A stretch of 64,000 nucleotides of DNA from Algicola sagamiensis DSM 14643 (GCF_000374485.1 NZ_KB894492.1:22508-86507), one strand, 5' to 3'. Shown: positions 19,900-33,131, numbered from the stretch's first letter. The notes: generated by a model not told the origin, from the letters alone. Numbers and translations are program-made.

Positions 19900-21130
19900 G
19901 AAAACTGCGTTTTTCCGCATACATCCGTTCATCAGCCAGTTTTATCATTGCTTCGGTATCTCCTTGGACTTCCCATAGACCACAGCAACCTAAACTGGCA
20001 TCGATATCCTTAAACCCCTCTTCCTGAACACTACAGATCGAATCCTGTACGCGTTGCTGGAGCACTTTAAAAAAGCGCATATTACAGCCTTGCATAATAA
20101 TCGCGAATTCATCACCACCGATTCGATACACATTATCATTGCTGCGAAAATGGTGAGAAAGGTGAAAAGAAAAACGTTTGAGCAGAAGATCGCCTTGCTG
20201 GTGGCCTAGACGATCATTGATCCCCTTAAATCCATCTAGATCAATGATCCCAAACAAAACTTCGAGTGACTGAAGCATTTCAGATCTTAAATAAGACAGA
20301 TCCTGTTCAAATGCACGACGATTCAACAAGCCGGTCAATACATCTCGTCTTGACAGATCCTTTGCCTGTTTTAAGTGTTCGATATTTTCATGCAGTTCAA
20401 GCTGAGCTCCGATATAACTTGCAGCAAGGTTCAGGACATCCGTCGCAACATCGACATTGTCACTCGCTTCTCGATTTGCCAAAAAAATATGCCCCACCTG
20501 CTCACCAGAAGCATCGCGATAAGGTATCCCAATATAATCTTGAATATTCTCTTGTTGTAAGTGAGCGTCATCAGGAAATAATTTGGATGTATTTCGAAAC
20601 ACCACAGCCTGACCATCTGTCGCAATTTTTTCACATGGTGTTCCCTTCAGATCATATGAAAAATCTGAACCGACATTCCCATCAGACCAAAACACCATAA
20701 AAGTAGCCTGACGATGTGGGCACTCTTGATCATACCTTGACACACCAACAATCGGCCACTGTGTTGCATCCGAAATCACACCAGCAATATCAGTTAAAGT
20801 TGCCTTCTCCCCCGTCACCGCTTGTGCAGCAAGAAAATTTGCCAGTTTATCGAGTGCAGCGACTTTCGCTGGTTGCTGGGAAACAAACACATAATACACA
20901 TCACCATCACGGCGACTTTCCAGTGTGAGCTGACGGTGACCTTGTGGTTCATCATAAATAAATGATTCTGAGCGTATTTCTTGAAATCGACCGAGAAGTT
21001 CAGTGCCAGATAATTGAATGGAGTCAATGAAAACATCATTGCGAAATTGAAAATTGCCTTGCAGATCAATTACAGCAACACCAAAAGGGAGATGAATCAG
21101 AATCTCATGTTCAATTTCATGCTGATCCAA
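19886..21130 (-). CDS. Diguanylate cyclase with PAS/GAF-type sensor
   Basis: Makes cyclic di-GMP. Seen: an N-terminal PAS-like segment (LPFGVAVIDLQGNFQFRND), a GAF-like middle (about 110-255), and a C-terminal GGDEF domain beginning SRRDVLTGLLNRRAFEQDL with intact active site YRIGGDEF and an intact inhibitory I-site RSND five residues before it, so product feedback is expected. No Met codon lies near the start. The frame opens at TTG 21160, but AGGAG lies 8 bases before the in-frame TTG at 21130, which I prefer (414 residues). It is cytosolic, with no membrane helices. It sits between mioC and oriC, transcribed away from the origin. Confidence 0.92.
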   Translation of the reverse strand: MDQHEIEHEILIHLPFGVAVIDLQGNFQFRNDVFIDSIQLSGTELLGRFQEIRSESFIYDEPQGHRQLTLESRRDGDVYYVFVSQQPAKVAALDKLANFLAAQAVTGEKATLTDIAGVISDATQWPIVGVSRYDQECPHRQATFMVFWSDGNVGSDFSYDLKGTPCEKIATDGQAVVFRNTSKLFPDDAHLQQENIQDYIGIPYRDASGEQVGHIFLANREASDNVDVATDVLNLAASYIGAQLELHENIEHLKQAKDLSRRDVLTGLLNRRAFEQDLSYLRSEMLQSLEVLFGIIDLDGFKGINDRLGHQQGDLLLKRFSFHLSHHFRSNDNVYRIGGDEFAIIMQGCNMRFFKVLQQRVQDSICSVQEEGFKDIDASLGCCGLWEVQGDTEAMIKLADERMYAEKRSFPKRN

Positions 21131-21160
21131 ACGATCTGCTCCTACAACATCAAGCAACAA

Positions 21161-21811
21161 TCTAAAGTGTAGCTAAGATCCAAGCAAGCAGTTAATTTGG
21201 TAAAAATAGAAATGGAATAAAAAGAGGAGTTGCCTCCTCTTTCATAGGAGATAGTTAACAATTCAACAAACCTCTAACCAAAGCCAAATATAAAGCAAGG
21301 CAATTCATTATTTGTTGAAGTTAATCATACTACGAGAAAAACCACACATAATCAACAAAATAAAAACAATTAATATACATACATCACAAAAAACAAGTTA
21401 TTCACAATTTGCTACCACGATAAACATAGTTTGTGGATAATATGAGATTTATCCCATGAATAAGCCTTGATCTTAACTTGTATAGTTTTATCGTTCGATA
21501 GCCATGTGGATAACTAGGCTATTTGATCTCAGCTTTTACCGCGATAGATCCAGAAAGATCACAAAAAAAGATCGCATCTAACTTCATGATCTATCTTATA
21601 AAGACAACATTACCCACAGAGATCGGGGTCTCTAATAAAAAAGATCAATAAAAAGATCTTTCTTTAAATAGATCTTATATGATCTACTATCTGCGATCTT
21701 TTGATGATCAATTTATCCTTTCCTAATCGAAACGAAACAAGTTAAAATGAACGGCTTTTTCGTTGATCGAATCAGATCTTTTTGTATTGATAGAGGTGAA
21801 AAGAGGTCAAA
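21161..21811. other. oriC: Probable chromosomal origin of replication oriC
   Basis: 650 bp without a gene between mioC/diguanylate cyclase and mnmG. DnaA boxes: TTATTCACA (21399-21407), TGTGGATAA (21432-21440 and 21505-21513, both perfect on the minus strand) and TTACCCACA (21610-21618). Fifteen GATC sites fall between 21469 and 21778. An AT-rich unwinding region on the mnmG side (about 21635-21700) carries three GATCT-led repeats at 21655, 21671 and 21681, comparable to the E. coli 13-mers. Boxes toward mioC and unwinding element toward mnmG is the E. coli layout. Confidence 0.88.
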
Positions 21812-23701
21812 ATGCTCTACCATGAAGCATTCGATGTTATTGTGATCGGTGGCGGTCATGCAGGCACAGAAGCTGCTTTAGCTGCTGCTAGAATGGGAAT
21901 GAATACCCTGTTGCTGACACATAATGTAGACACCCTTGGACAAATGTCCTGTAATCCTGCAATTGGTGGGATTGGTAAAGGTCATCTTGTGAAAGAAATC
22001 GATGCACTTGGTGGAGAGATGGCCCGAGCGATAGATCATGCAGGGATCCAATTTAGAACTTTAAATGCTTCAAAAGGTCCAGCTGTTCGCGCAACGAGAG
22101 CACAAGCAGATCGCCAACTTTACAAAGCAGCGATCCGTACAAAACTTGAAAATCAACAAAACTTGAAGATCTTTCAGCAATCTTGCGATGATCTGATCGT
22201 TGAACAGGATCGTGTTGTTGGTGTCGTTACTCAAATGGGACTTCGGTTTCAAGCAAAGACAGTTGTGTTAACTGTAGGAACATTTCTTGGAGGTCAGATT
22301 CATATTGGCCTTGAAAACTTTTCTGGTGGCCGCGCAGGCGATCCGCCATCCATTGCTTTAGCGAACCGATTAAGAGAATTGCCTTTCCGAGTTGATCGTT
22401 TAAAAACTGGCACCCCACCAAGAATTGATGCGAAATCAATTCGTTTTGATAAGATGCAAGCGCAGCCAGGTGACACTCCAACACCTGTATTTTCTTTCAT
22501 TGGATCGTCAAAAGATCATCCGCAACAAATACCGTGCTATATCACTTATACGAATGATAAAACCCATGAAGTGATCCGCAATAACTTAGATCGTTCTCCG
22601 ATGTATGCGGGGGTGATTGAAGGAATTGGTCCTCGATATTGTCCTTCTATTGAGGATAAAATCATGCGGTTTGCAGATAAAGATCGCCATCAGATCTTTG
22701 TTGAACCAGAAGGGTTAACGACGCATGAAGTATACCCAAATGGCATCTCCACAAGCTTACCATTTGATGTGCAATTAGACATTGTTCGTTCAATCGAAGG
22801 GTTTGAAGAAGCACATATCACAAGGCCTGGTTATGCGATTGAATATGACTTTTTTGATCCCCGTGATCTAAAGTCATCATTAGAAACAAAATTTATACAC
22901 GGCTTGTTTTTTGCAGGGCAAATCAACGGAACAACAGGTTACGAAGAAGCCGGTGCACAAGGTTTAATTGCCGGTATGAATGCCGCGTTGCAAGCGCAAG
23001 GCAAAGAATCTTGGTCTCCACGTCGAGATGAGGCCTACATCGGTGTTTTAATCGATGATCTATCGACTTTGGGTACGAAAGAACCATACCGAATGTTTAC
23101 AAGTCGAGCGGAATATCGTCTTCTACTTCGCGAAGATAACGCTGATATTCGATTGACAGAAAAGGGTCGTGAACTCGGTTTAGTTGATGATCATCGCTGG
23201 CAGATCTTCAATGAAAAAATGGAAGCGATCGAACGGGAGCATCAGCGTATGCGTGAAAGCTGGATCCATCAAAAACACCCAGCATTGGATCAGATCAATA
23301 CGTTGTTGAAATCGCCCTTAACGCGTGAAGCGAGTTTGGCAGATCTCGTCAGACGCCCAGAAGTTCGGTATAACGATTTAATGCAAATTGATGGTGTTGG
23401 TCCTGCCCACACAAATCAGCAGGCTGCTGAGCAAGTAGAGATCCAGATCAAGTACGCAGGTTATATTGATCGTCAAAAAGATGAAATTGCGAAACAACAA
23501 CGTCATGAACTGACACGACTTCCTGCTGACTTCGATTATGCGATAGTCAGTGGTTTATCGAATGAAGTGATCGCGAAACTCAATGACACCAAACCAGAAA
23601 CGATCGGCCAAGCTTCTCGAATTTCAGGGATCACTCCTGCTGCGATCTCTCTTCTGCTGGTTTATCTCAAAAAACAAGGTTTACTTCGTAAAACCGCTTA
23701 A
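21812..23701 (+). CDS. mnmG: tRNA uridine-5-carboxymethylaminomethyl modification enzyme MnmG (GidA)
   Basis: FAD-dependent partner of MnmE in wobble-uridine modification. 629 residues, with the FAD fold [19 protein letters not shown], the [20 protein letters not shown] signature, the [15 protein letters not shown] motif and the C-terminal helical domain. GATC sites are dense (34 by my count, about one per 56 bp), continuing the GATC-rich zone of the adjoining oriC. It leads the mnmG-rsmG-parA-parB unit, 8 bp before rsmG. Confidence 0.99.
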   Translation: MLYHEAFDVIVIGGGHAGTEAALAAARMGMNTLLLTHNVDTLGQMSCNPAIGGIGKGHLVKEIDALGGEMARAIDHAGIQFRTLNASKGPAVRATRAQADRQLYKAAIRTKLENQQNLKIFQQSCDDLIVEQDRVVGVVTQMGLRFQAKTVVLTVGTFLGGQIHIGLENFSGGRAGDPPSIALANRLRELPFRVDRLKTGTPPRIDAKSIRFDKMQAQPGDTPTPVFSFIGSSKDHPQQIPCYITYTNDKTHEVIRNNLDRSPMYAGVIEGIGPRYCPSIEDKIMRFADKDRHQIFVEPEGLTTHEVYPNGISTSLPFDVQLDIVRSIEGFEEAHITRPGYAIEYDFFDPRDLKSSLETKFIHGLFFAGQINGTTGYEEAGAQGLIAGMNAALQAQGKESWSPRRDEAYIGVLIDDLSTLGTKEPYRMFTSRAEYRLLLREDNADIRLTEKGRELGLVDDHRWQIFNEKMEAIEREHQRMRESWIHQKHPALDQINTLLKSPLTREASLADLVRRPEVRYNDLMQIDGVGPAHTNQQAAEQVEIQIKYAGYIDRQKDEIAKQQRHELTRLPADFDYAIVSGLSNEVIAKLNDTKPETIGQASRISGITPAAISLLLVYLKKQGLLRKTA

Positions 23702-23709
23702 GGTGACTC

Positions 23710-24330
23710 GTGAAAGAATCGTTCATTTCTTTATTGGATCAGACAGGTTTATCCCTGTCTGAACAACAAATTCAACAACTCCTCGATTATGTTGCTTTGC
23801 TTGATAAGTGGAATCAAGCCTATAATTTAACTTCTGTGCGAGATCCAGAAGAGATGCTGACAAAGCATATTCTAGACAGTCTGGTTGTTTCATCTCACTT
23901 GAATCCAGGGCATTATATTGATGTTGGTACTGGCCCCGGGCTTCCTGGTGTGCCATTGGCGATAGCCCGTCCTGATTGCCAGTTTGTTCTACTGGATAGC
24001 CTTGGCAAACGGATCCGATTTTTAAAGCAGGTGAAACATCAACTGAAATTGGAGAATATTGAACCTGTTCAGTCACGGGTTGAGCAATATAGCCCAGATG
24101 TCACTTTACAGGGTGTACTCAGCCGTGCATTTGCTTCTCTTTCAGATATGGTAAACTGGTGCGCTCATTTAATTAAGCCAGGCCAGGAATTTTTGGCACT
24201 CAAAGGTGTCGCATCACAAGAAGAAATTGATCAGCTGCCTGATATTGTTGAAATGAAAGAAATCATTCCTTTGGATGTACCAGGCCTCAATGCTGAGCGT
24301 CACTTAATCAAAATAACAAAGCGCGGATAG
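23710..24330 (+). CDS. rsmG: 16S rRNA (guanine-527-N7)-methyltransferase RsmG (GidB)
   Basis: SAM-dependent methyltransferase modifying G527 of 16S rRNA. 206 residues, starting at GTG with AAGGTGA upstream. SAM-binding motif [16 protein letters not shown] at about residues 75-90, with [15 protein letters not shown] following and the SRAFASL motif near residue 138. It lies 8 bp after mnmG and 18 bp before parA. Confidence 0.97.
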   Translation: MKESFISLLDQTGLSLSEQQIQQLLDYVALLDKWNQAYNLTSVRDPEEMLTKHILDSLVVSSHLNPGHYIDVGTGPGLPGVPLAIARPDCQFVLLDSLGKRIRFLKQVKHQLKLENIEPVQSRVEQYSPDVTLQGVLSRAFASLSDMVNWCAHLIKPGQEFLALKGVASQEEIDQLPDIVEMKEIIPLDVPGLNAERHLIKITKRG

Positions 24331-24348
24331 GATCCATTAGGGGACATT

Positions 24349-25152
24349 GTGGCAAAAATAATTGCGATCGCGAATCAAAAAGGCGGTGTTGGTAAAACAA
24401 CCACATCTGTCAACCTCGCTGCATCAATGGCAGCGACAAAACGGAAAGTTTTATTGATCGATCTTGATCCCCAAGGCAATGCGACAATGGGATCTGGTGT
24501 TGATAAGTATGACGAGCCTGCGACTTGTTATGAACTTCTCGTTGAAGAATCCCCTTTTGAAGAGGTTGTGATCCAAGAAACTTCTGGCCATTACCACCTC
24601 ATTGCTGCTAATTCCGATGTTACTGCATGTGAAGTCAAGCTGATGGAAATGTTTGCGAGAGAAGTTCGTCTTCGCAATGCGCTTTCCAAAATTCGAGATC
24701 GTTATGACTATATCTTTATCGACTGTCCGCCTTCACTGAATATGCTCACCGTCAATGCCATGGCTGCCGCTGATTCAATTTTGGTTCCAATGCAATGTGA
24801 ATACTATGCACTTGAAGGCGTCACTGCCTTACTCGATACGATAGAAAAATTAGCCGCAGTGGTAAATCCGGCTTTGCAGGTAGAAGGCGTACTTAGGACA
24901 ATGTATGACCCGCGTAATCGATTGGCGAACGATGTTTCTGAACAACTGAAACGTCATTTTGGGGATAAAGTATACCGTACGGTCATCCCAAGAAATGTCC
25001 GTCTGGCCGAAGCGCCAAGTTATGGTGTTCCTGCCATGCATTATGATAAGAGTTCTGCTGGTGCTAAAGCTTATTTGGCGCTGGCAGGAGAAATGATCCG
25101 CAGAGAAGAAAACAAGCGACAAGCACCAAAAGAGGCTGTTGCTGAAGTTTAA
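24349..25152 (+). CDS. parA: Chromosome partitioning ATPase ParA (Soj)
   Basis: Deviant-Walker ATPase (KGGVGKTTTSVNLAA) that forms ATP-dependent dimers on DNA and drives movement of the ParB-parS complex. Also seen: DLDPQGNATMGSG, DCPPSLNMLTVNA. 267 residues without the N-terminal DNA-binding domain of plasmid type Ia ParAs, as expected for a chromosomal protein. It starts at GTG after AGGGGA. The cognate parS sites are at 2636 and 3275 in recF, about 22 kb away. Confidence 0.97.
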   Translation: MAKIIAIANQKGGVGKTTTSVNLAASMAATKRKVLLIDLDPQGNATMGSGVDKYDEPATCYELLVEESPFEEVVIQETSGHYHLIAANSDVTACEVKLMEMFAREVRLRNALSKIRDRYDYIFIDCPPSLNMLTVNAMAAADSILVPMQCEYYALEGVTALLDTIEKLAAVVNPALQVEGVLRTMYDPRNRLANDVSEQLKRHFGDKVYRTVIPRNVRLAEAPSYGVPAMHYDKSSAGAKAYLALAGEMIRREENKRQAPKEAVAEV

Positions 25153-25165
25153 AGCGAGAATGACT

Positions 25166-26083
25166 ATGTCTAAGAGAAACAGAGGCTTGGGTCGAGGTTT
25201 AGATGCGCTGTTGACTTCTTCACACCCGCCAAAATCCACAACAAATGAACTCAAAGTTGAAGCTGAAAATACAGTACCATCAGATGGTGCTTTAAAAACT
25301 ATTCCCGTTGAATTTCTAGAGCCCGGAGCTTATCAGCCTCGAAAGGATATGTCCGCAGAGGCGTTGGATGAACTTGCTGGCTCAATTCAAGCACAAGGGA
25401 TCATTCAACCAATCGTTGTTCGACAGTTAGCAAATGAGAAGTACGAGATCATCGCTGGTGAACGCCGCTGGAGAGCATCTCAAATGGCTGGTTTGGACGA
25501 AGTACCCTGTTTGATCCGAGAAGTTGCTGATCATGCTGCGATTGCAATTGCACTCATTGAGAATATTCAGCGTGAAGATCTCAATGCAATGGAAGAAGCT
25601 GTTGCACTCTCTCGTTTAATGAATGAGTTTTCTCTTACGCATCAGCAGGTTGCAGAATCTGTTGGAAAGTCTCGAACGACAGTCACCAATTTATTGCGTC
25701 TCAATCAACTTAATGAAGACGTCAAAAAGCTGTTAGAACATGGCGACTTAGAAATGGGTCATGCAAGAGCGTTGTTATCCCTTGAAGGTCCATTACAATC
25801 TGAAGCTGCGGCTCAGGTCGTCGCCAAAGCGCTGACGGTTCGAGAAACAGAAAAGTTGGTAAAACGCCTTCAACAACCATTAAAAGAAGTCGTAGAGAAA
25901 ATAAAAGACCCTGATGTACAGCTTCTCGAGCAACAATTATCCGAATCAATCGGGTCAAACGTCCGTATTCAGTACAATGACTCAGGAAAAGGTAAACTCG
26001 TGATTTCTTACGCTTCTTTGGATGAATTGGACGGAATTGTTTCTCGGATAAATCCGCTAGAATCTGAAGACATCCCCGCTTAG
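25166..26083 (+). CDS. parB: Chromosome partitioning protein ParB (Spo0J)
   Basis: CTP-dependent clamp that loads at parS and spreads. Seen: the N-terminal CTPase motifs GERRWRASQMAGL and ENIQREDLNAMEEA, a helix-turn-helix (THQQVAESVGKSRTTVTNLLRLN), and a C-terminal dimerisation region. The longest frame opens at TTG 25139, but ATG 25166 follows a GCGAGA site by 6 bases and gives the usual N-terminus MSKRNRGLGRGLDALL (305 residues). It lies 13 bp after parA. Confidence 0.97.
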   Translation: MSKRNRGLGRGLDALLTSSHPPKSTTNELKVEAENTVPSDGALKTIPVEFLEPGAYQPRKDMSAEALDELAGSIQAQGIIQPIVVRQLANEKYEIIAGERRWRASQMAGLDEVPCLIREVADHAAIAIALIENIQREDLNAMEEAVALSRLMNEFSLTHQQVAESVGKSRTTVTNLLRLNQLNEDVKKLLEHGDLEMGHARALLSLEGPLQSEAAAQVVAKALTVRETEKLVKRLQQPLKEVVEKIKDPDVQLLEQQLSESIGSNVRIQYNDSGKGKLVISYASLDELDGIVSRINPLESEDIPA

Positions 26084-26127
26084 AGCGAAATAGGATGTAA
26101 AACCATCTCTTTTCTTTTGCAGATCGC

Positions 26128-26155
26128 TTGCAAAAAAGTGCTGACAAGGTATACT
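26128..26155 (+). promoter_or_regulatory. sigma70 promoter of the ATP synthase operon
   Basis: -35 TTGCAA (26128-26133), 16-base spacer, -10 TATACT (26150-26155). It lies between parB and the atpI start, so the eight-subunit operon can be transcribed independently of parAB. Confidence 0.75.
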
Positions 26156-26208
26156 TTCGCCAGTTTTTTGTGTCCAGATTTTGGACTGAAAAGAGAGGTT
26201 ATCAGCAA

Positions 26209-26601
26209 GTGACCGCTGTTCTAGCCAGACCAAGGCGAAATGCTGCGTTAAAAGTTGTTTTTTGCCAGAGCCTGGTCACAGTGTTCGTCACTGTGATAAC
26301 AACATTTGGATGGGGGATGCCGAGTGGCCTGTCTGCCCTTTGGGGTGGCGTATGTGCAACTTTCCCTCATTTCGTGTTTGTTTTATTCGCATTTCGATAT
26401 AGTGGTGCCCGTTCTTCAAAACTGGTTGCACAATCGTTTTTTCGAGGGCAAACACTAAAACTGCTTTTGACAGCTGTGTTATTCACTATGGCATTTAAAA
26501 TGCAGGATGCAATCCCAGAGCCTCTTTTTTTGAGCTTCATTGCTGCGCTAGTAACACAGTGGTCCGCACCAGTTTTCTTTCAACTACAAAAATTAGGATA
26601 A
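26209..26601 (+). CDS. atpI: ATP synthase protein I
   Basis: Small membrane protein (130 residues, four hydrophobic segments) encoded ahead of the F1Fo subunits; in other bacteria it helps assemble the c-ring. The open frame extends back to TTG 26128, but that would overlap the promoter. GTG 26209 follows GAGG at a slightly long 10-base spacing and gives an N-terminus TAVLARPRRNAALKVV after the initiator, matching the family. It lies 3 bp before atpB. Confidence 0.88.
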   Translation: MTAVLARPRRNAALKVVFCQSLVTVFVTVITTFGWGMPSGLSALWGGVCATFPHFVFVLFAFRYSGARSSKLVAQSFFRGQTLKLLLTAVLFTMAFKMQDAIPEPLFLSFIAALVTQWSAPVFFQLQKLG

Positions 26602-27399
<798 letters not shown>

Positions 27400-27430
27400 T
27401 AAAAAGATTTCATTTTAACTTTAACTTTAA

Positions 27431-27676
<246 letters not shown>

Positions 27677-27730
27677 TTTGTCGAAAATCCAACTTAGGTT
27701 AACGAACAATAATATAAAGGAGGAGCGGTC

Positions 27731-28201
27731 GTGAGTATCAACGCCACTCTCATTGGGGAATTGATTGCCTTTATCGTATTCGTATGGTTCTGCATGAAAT
27801 ATGTATGGCCACCATTGAATACAGCAATTGAAGATCGCCAGAAAAAAATTGAAGAAGGTCTAAAGCAAGCTGATTTGGCAGAAGAAGACCTGAGGCATGC
27901 TCGCGAAAAAGCGAAAGAGCAGCTGAAGGAAGCTAAAGCACAAGCAGCTGAGCTTATTGAGCAAGCGAAGAAGCGTGCGTCGCAGATCCTTGATGAGGAA
28001 ACGCAAAAAGCGCATGAAGAACGTGAAAAAATCATTGCTCAGGGCCACTCGGAAATCGAATCTGAACGTAATCGTGCTCGTGAAGAGCTACGTAAACAAG
28101 TTGCTGTTCTAGCGATGACCGGTGCCGAGAAAATTCTTGAGCGTCAAATCGACGAAACTGCGCACAGCGATATCGTTGATAAATTAATAGCTGAGCTGTA
28201 A
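27731..28201 (+). CDS. atpF: ATP synthase Fo subunit b
   Basis: Peripheral stalk subunit. 156 residues: one N-terminal membrane helix ([20 protein letters not shown]) followed by a long, highly charged coiled coil ([21 protein letters not shown]). It starts at GTG 27731 after a strong AAAGGAGGAG. Confidence 0.98.
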   Translation: MSINATLIGELIAFIVFVWFCMKYVWPPLNTAIEDRQKKIEEGLKQADLAEEDLRHAREKAKEQLKEAKAQAAELIEQAKKRASQILDEETQKAHEEREKIIAQGHSEIESERNRAREELRKQVAVLAMTGAEKILERQIDETAHSDIVDKLIAEL

Positions 28202-28215
28202 GCCGGGAGGGCATT

Positions 28216-28749
28216 ATGTCGGAAATGACTACCATCGCTCGCCCATATGCTAAAGCAGCTTTCGAGTTTGCTGTTGAAAAAGGCACAGTAGACGAATGGG
28301 CGGAAATGCTGTTCTTTGCTGGTGAAGTCACGAAAAATGAGACGATGAAATCGTTTCTTTCGGGATCCGCTTCTGCAGAGAATGCAGCAGAGCTTTTTGT
28401 GAAAGTCTGCGGCGAACAACTCAACGAATATGGCCAGAATCTTGTCAAGATCATGGCTGAAAACGGACGCTTGCCAGCAATGTCAGCTGTCGCTGAACTC
28501 TATGCTGAATTCCGAGCTGAATACGCGAAAGAAATGACAGTTGATGTGATTTCTGCAACGACGCTTCCAGAAGCGCAAGTTGAAAAAATTCGTACAGCGT
28601 TGGAAAAACGTCTCGCGCGCAAAGTTAAGCTGAATTGCAGTGTTGATATCAATGTTGTCGGTGGTTTGGTGATCAAAGCGGGTGACACAGTCATCGATGG
28701 ATCACTCCGCGGCAAACTCGATCGTCTTTCAACAGCATTGCAATCTTAA
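28216..28749 (+). CDS. atpH: ATP synthase F1 subunit delta
   Basis: Links the F1 head to the b-subunit stalk. 177 residues, mostly helical in the N-terminal domain ([18 protein letters not shown]) with the C-terminal motif [22 protein letters not shown]. It lies 14 bp after atpF. Confidence 0.98.
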   Translation: MSEMTTIARPYAKAAFEFAVEKGTVDEWAEMLFFAGEVTKNETMKSFLSGSASAENAAELFVKVCGEQLNEYGQNLVKIMAENGRLPAMSAVAELYAEFRAEYAKEMTVDVISATTLPEAQVEKIRTALEKRLARKVKLNCSVDINVVGGLVIKAGDTVIDGSLRGKLDRLSTALQS

Positions 28750-28763
28750 TTGGGGAATAGAGC

Positions 28764-30305
28764 ATGCAACTAAATTCCACTGAAATTTCTGAACTGATCA
28801 AATCACGTATTGAGCAGTTTGAAGTCGTCAGTGAAGCTCGTAACGAAGGTACTATCGTATCTGTTACTGACGGGATCATCCGTATTCACGGTCTTGCTGA
28901 ATGTATGCAAGGTGAAATGATCGAGCTTCCAGGTAATCGTTATGCAATCGCATTGAACCTTGAGCGTGACTCAGTGGGTGCGGTTGTCATGGGTCCTTAT
29001 GCGGATCTAAAAGAGGGTACAAAAGTAAAATCAACGGGTCGTATCCTAGAAGTCCCAGTTGGTCGTAATCTTCTTGGTCGTGTAGTAAACACACTGGGTG
29101 AGCCAATCGACGGTAAAGGCCCGATTGAAGCGGAAGGTTTTGAGCCGATTGAAAAAATCGCACCTGGCGTTATCGATCGTCAATCTGTTGATGAGCCACT
29201 ACAAACTGGTTATAAGTCAATTGACTCCATGATCCCAATCGGTCGTGGCCAGCGTGAGCTAGTGATCGGTGACCGTCAGACGGGTAAAACTGCTTTGGCA
29301 ATCGATGCGATCATCAACCAGAAAGATACAGGTATTAAATGTATCTACGTTTCAATCGGTCAGAAAGCTTCTACCCTTGCGAACGTTGTTCGTAAACTAG
29401 AAGAACATGGCGCGATGGATCACACGATTGTTGTTGCTGCAAACGCATCTGAGTCTGCTGCACTTCAGTACTTGTCTGCATATGCAGGTTGTACGATGGG
29501 TGAATTCTTCCGTGATCGTGGTGAAGACGCATTGATCGTTTATGATGATCTGTCTAAGCAAGCAGTTGCTTACCGTCAGGTTTCTCTACTTCTTCGTCGT
29601 CCACCTGGACGTGAAGCATACCCTGGTGACGTTTTCTATCTTCACTCTCGCCTTCTTGAGCGTGCTGCGCGAGTCAACACTGACTATGTTGAGCGTTACA
29701 CTGATGGTGCTGTGAAAGGCCAAACGGGTTCATTGACTGCATTGCCAATCATTGAAACACAAGCGGGTGACGTTTCTGCATTCGTACCAACCAACGTGAT
29801 CTCAATCACAGATGGTCAGATCTTCCTAGAAACTGATTTATTCAACTCTGGTATCCGTCCTGCGGTTAATGCGGGTATCTCGGTATCTCGAGTTGGTGGT
29901 GCAGCGCAGACGAAAATCATCAAGAAACTTGGTGGTGGTATCCGTCTTGCACTTGCTCAGTATCGTGAATTGGCAGCGTTCTCTCAGTTTGCATCAGATC
30001 TTGACGAAGCGACACGTGCTCAGCTTGAACATGGTCAGCGTGTCACAGAGCTGATGAAGCAGAAGCAGTTTGCACCAATGTCTGTTGGTGAAATGGCTGT
30101 TTCTATTTTTGCTGCTGAGAAAGGTTTCTTGAACGATATCGATGTGAGTAAAGTCATCGACTTCGAAGATTCATTGTTGTCTTTCATGAACAGCGAATAC
30201 GCTGACTTGATGGCGAATATCAATGCATCGGGTAACTACGACAAAGAAATCGAAGCAACTTTAACCGAAGCGCTTGAGAAATTTAAAGCGACTCAAACTT
30301 GGTAA
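28764..30305 (+). CDS. atpA: ATP synthase F1 subunit alpha
   Basis: Non-catalytic nucleotide-binding subunit of the F1 hexamer. 513 residues, with the P-loop [13 protein letters not shown] and the alpha signature [17 protein letters not shown]. The coding sequence is very regular and reads like a highly expressed gene. Confidence 0.99.
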   Translation: MQLNSTEISELIKSRIEQFEVVSEARNEGTIVSVTDGIIRIHGLAECMQGEMIELPGNRYAIALNLERDSVGAVVMGPYADLKEGTKVKSTGRILEVPVGRNLLGRVVNTLGEPIDGKGPIEAEGFEPIEKIAPGVIDRQSVDEPLQTGYKSIDSMIPIGRGQRELVIGDRQTGKTALAIDAIINQKDTGIKCIYVSIGQKASTLANVVRKLEEHGAMDHTIVVAANASESAALQYLSAYAGCTMGEFFRDRGEDALIVYDDLSKQAVAYRQVSLLLRRPPGREAYPGDVFYLHSRLLERAARVNTDYVERYTDGAVKGQTGSLTALPIIETQAGDVSAFVPTNVISITDGQIFLETDLFNSGIRPAVNAGISVSRVGGAAQTKIIKKLGGGIRLALAQYRELAAFSQFASDLDEATRAQLEHGQRVTELMKQKQFAPMSVGEMAVSIFAAEKGFLNDIDVSKVIDFEDSLLSFMNSEYADLMANINASGNYDKEIEATLTEALEKFKATQTW

Positions 30306-30359
30306 GGTTGCAGGTGGCCTCGAGCCACCTTTCGTTGAACTCGATTCGGAGATAAAGCC

Positions 30360-31220
30360 ATGTCTGGCGGAAAAGAGATAAAAACGAAGATCGGGAGTAT
30401 CAAGAATACTCAGAAGATCACAAGTGCGATGGAGATGGTCGCTGCGTCGAAAATGAAAAAGGCGCAAGATCGTATGGCCTCCAGTCGTCCTTACGCAGAA
30501 AATATGCGTAAAGTGATCGGTCATATCGCAAAAGGTAGCCTCGAATTTAAGCATTCCTATTTGGAAGAGCGCGAGGTGAAGCGAGTTGGCTACATCGTTG
30601 TTTCCACCGACCGAGGTCTTTGTGGCGGCTTGAACGCAAATGCATTCAAAGCAGTAACCAAAGATGTCGAAAAATGGCGCAACCAAGGTGCAGAAGTTAG
30701 CTTCGCAGCCCTTGGAAGTAAAGCATCTGCGTTATTTAGTAAGTTCGGTGGCGATTTAGTGGCACAAGCATCTGCCTTTGGTGACAAGCCTCATTTGCAG
30801 GATGTCATTGGTCCAGTCAAAGTCATGTTGGATATGTATGATCAAGGCAAAATAGATCGCTTATTCGTGGTGTACAACAAATTTGTCAACACGATGTCAC
30901 AAACGCCAATGATCGATCAGTTATTACCTTTGCCAGCTTCAGATGAAGAAGAGCTAGGACACCGTTGGGACTACATTTATGAGCCGGATCCGAAAGTGCT
31001 GCTTGAAGCATTGATGGTGCGCTATGTGGAGTCACAAGTCTATCAAGGTGTTGTAGAAAATATTGCTTGTGAGCAAGCTGCGCGTATGGTTGCAATGAAA
31101 GCTGCAACAGACAACGCCGGTAACCTCATCGACGAGCTGCAGCTTGTGTTCAACAAAGCACGTCAGGCAGCTATTACACAAGAGCTATCTGAAATCGTGT
31201 CTGGTGCACAAGCGGTTTAG
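30360..31220 (+). CDS. atpG: ATP synthase F1 subunit gamma
   Basis: Central rotating shaft. 286 residues with paired N- and C-terminal helices ([41 protein letters not shown]). A 54-bp gap separates it from atpA. Confidence 0.98.
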   Translation: MSGGKEIKTKIGSIKNTQKITSAMEMVAASKMKKAQDRMASSRPYAENMRKVIGHIAKGSLEFKHSYLEEREVKRVGYIVVSTDRGLCGGLNANAFKAVTKDVEKWRNQGAEVSFAALGSKASALFSKFGGDLVAQASAFGDKPHLQDVIGPVKVMLDMYDQGKIDRLFVVYNKFVNTMSQTPMIDQLLPLPASDEEELGHRWDYIYEPDPKVLLEALMVRYVESQVYQGVVENIACEQAARMVAMKAATDNAGNLIDELQLVFNKARQAAITQELSEIVSGAQAV

Positions 31221-31229
31221 CAAAGGTAA

Positions 31230-32642
<1,413 letters not shown>

Positions 32643-32662
32643 TCAGACCTTAGGAGGGTGAC

Positions 32663-33079
32663 ATGGCAGCTATGACTGTACATCTGGATGTCGTCAGCGC
32701 AGAGAATATGATGTTCTCTGGGCGTGTAGAATCTATCCAGGTGACGGGTAGTGAAGGTGACCTAGGTATCTACCCTGGTCATGCACCTTTACTGACCGCC
32801 ATAAAGCCTGGAATGGTTCGTATTGTCAAACAACATGGACATGAAGAAATCATGTATGTTGCCGGCGGAATGCTTGAAGTACAGCCACATAATGTGACTG
32901 TACTTGCTGATACAGCAATTCGTGGTGAAGACCTAGATGAGCAGGCCGCTGAAGCTGCGAAGAAGCAAGCTGAAGAGGCAATCGCAAATCCTGGTGCTGA
33001 CTTTAATTATGCAGAAGCTGCTGCAGAACTTGCGAACGCAATTGCTCAGCTTCGTGTCATTAAGACGATGCGTAAATAA
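32663..33079 (+). CDS. atpC: ATP synthase F1 subunit epsilon
   Basis: Rotor subunit that also inhibits ATP hydrolysis through its C-terminal helices. 138 residues with an N-terminal beta-barrel ([35 protein letters not shown]). Last gene of the operon, directly before a very strong terminator. Confidence 0.98.
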   Translation: MAAMTVHLDVVSAENMMFSGRVESIQVTGSEGDLGIYPGHAPLLTAIKPGMVRIVKQHGHEEIMYVAGGMLEVQPHNVTVLADTAIRGEDLDEQAAEAAKKQAEEAIANPGADFNYAEAAAELANAIAQLRVIKTMRK

Positions 33080-33101
33080 CGGACGACGGATAATCGAATC
33101 G

Positions 33102-33131
33102 AAAAAACCCTCGCATCGGCGAGGGTTTTTT
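33102..33131 (+). terminator. Strong bidirectional terminator after atpC
   Basis: AAAAAACCCTCGC (33102-33114) and GCGAGGGTTTTTT (33119-33131) form a perfect 13-bp stem with a 4-base loop and U-runs in both directions. It ends the atp operon and overlaps the last codons of the convergent gene. Confidence 0.95.

Noticed and set aside
21812-23701. Dense GATC sites in mnmG as a special signal by themselves
   Set aside because: Other genes here also have many GATC (about one per 90 bp in cydA and atpA), so the excess in mnmG is modest; only the oriC cluster is clearly exceptional.
26128-26208. N-terminal 27-residue extension of AtpI
   Set aside because: The region holds the probable operon promoter (TTGCAA/TATACT) and GTG 26209 has a ribosome site.
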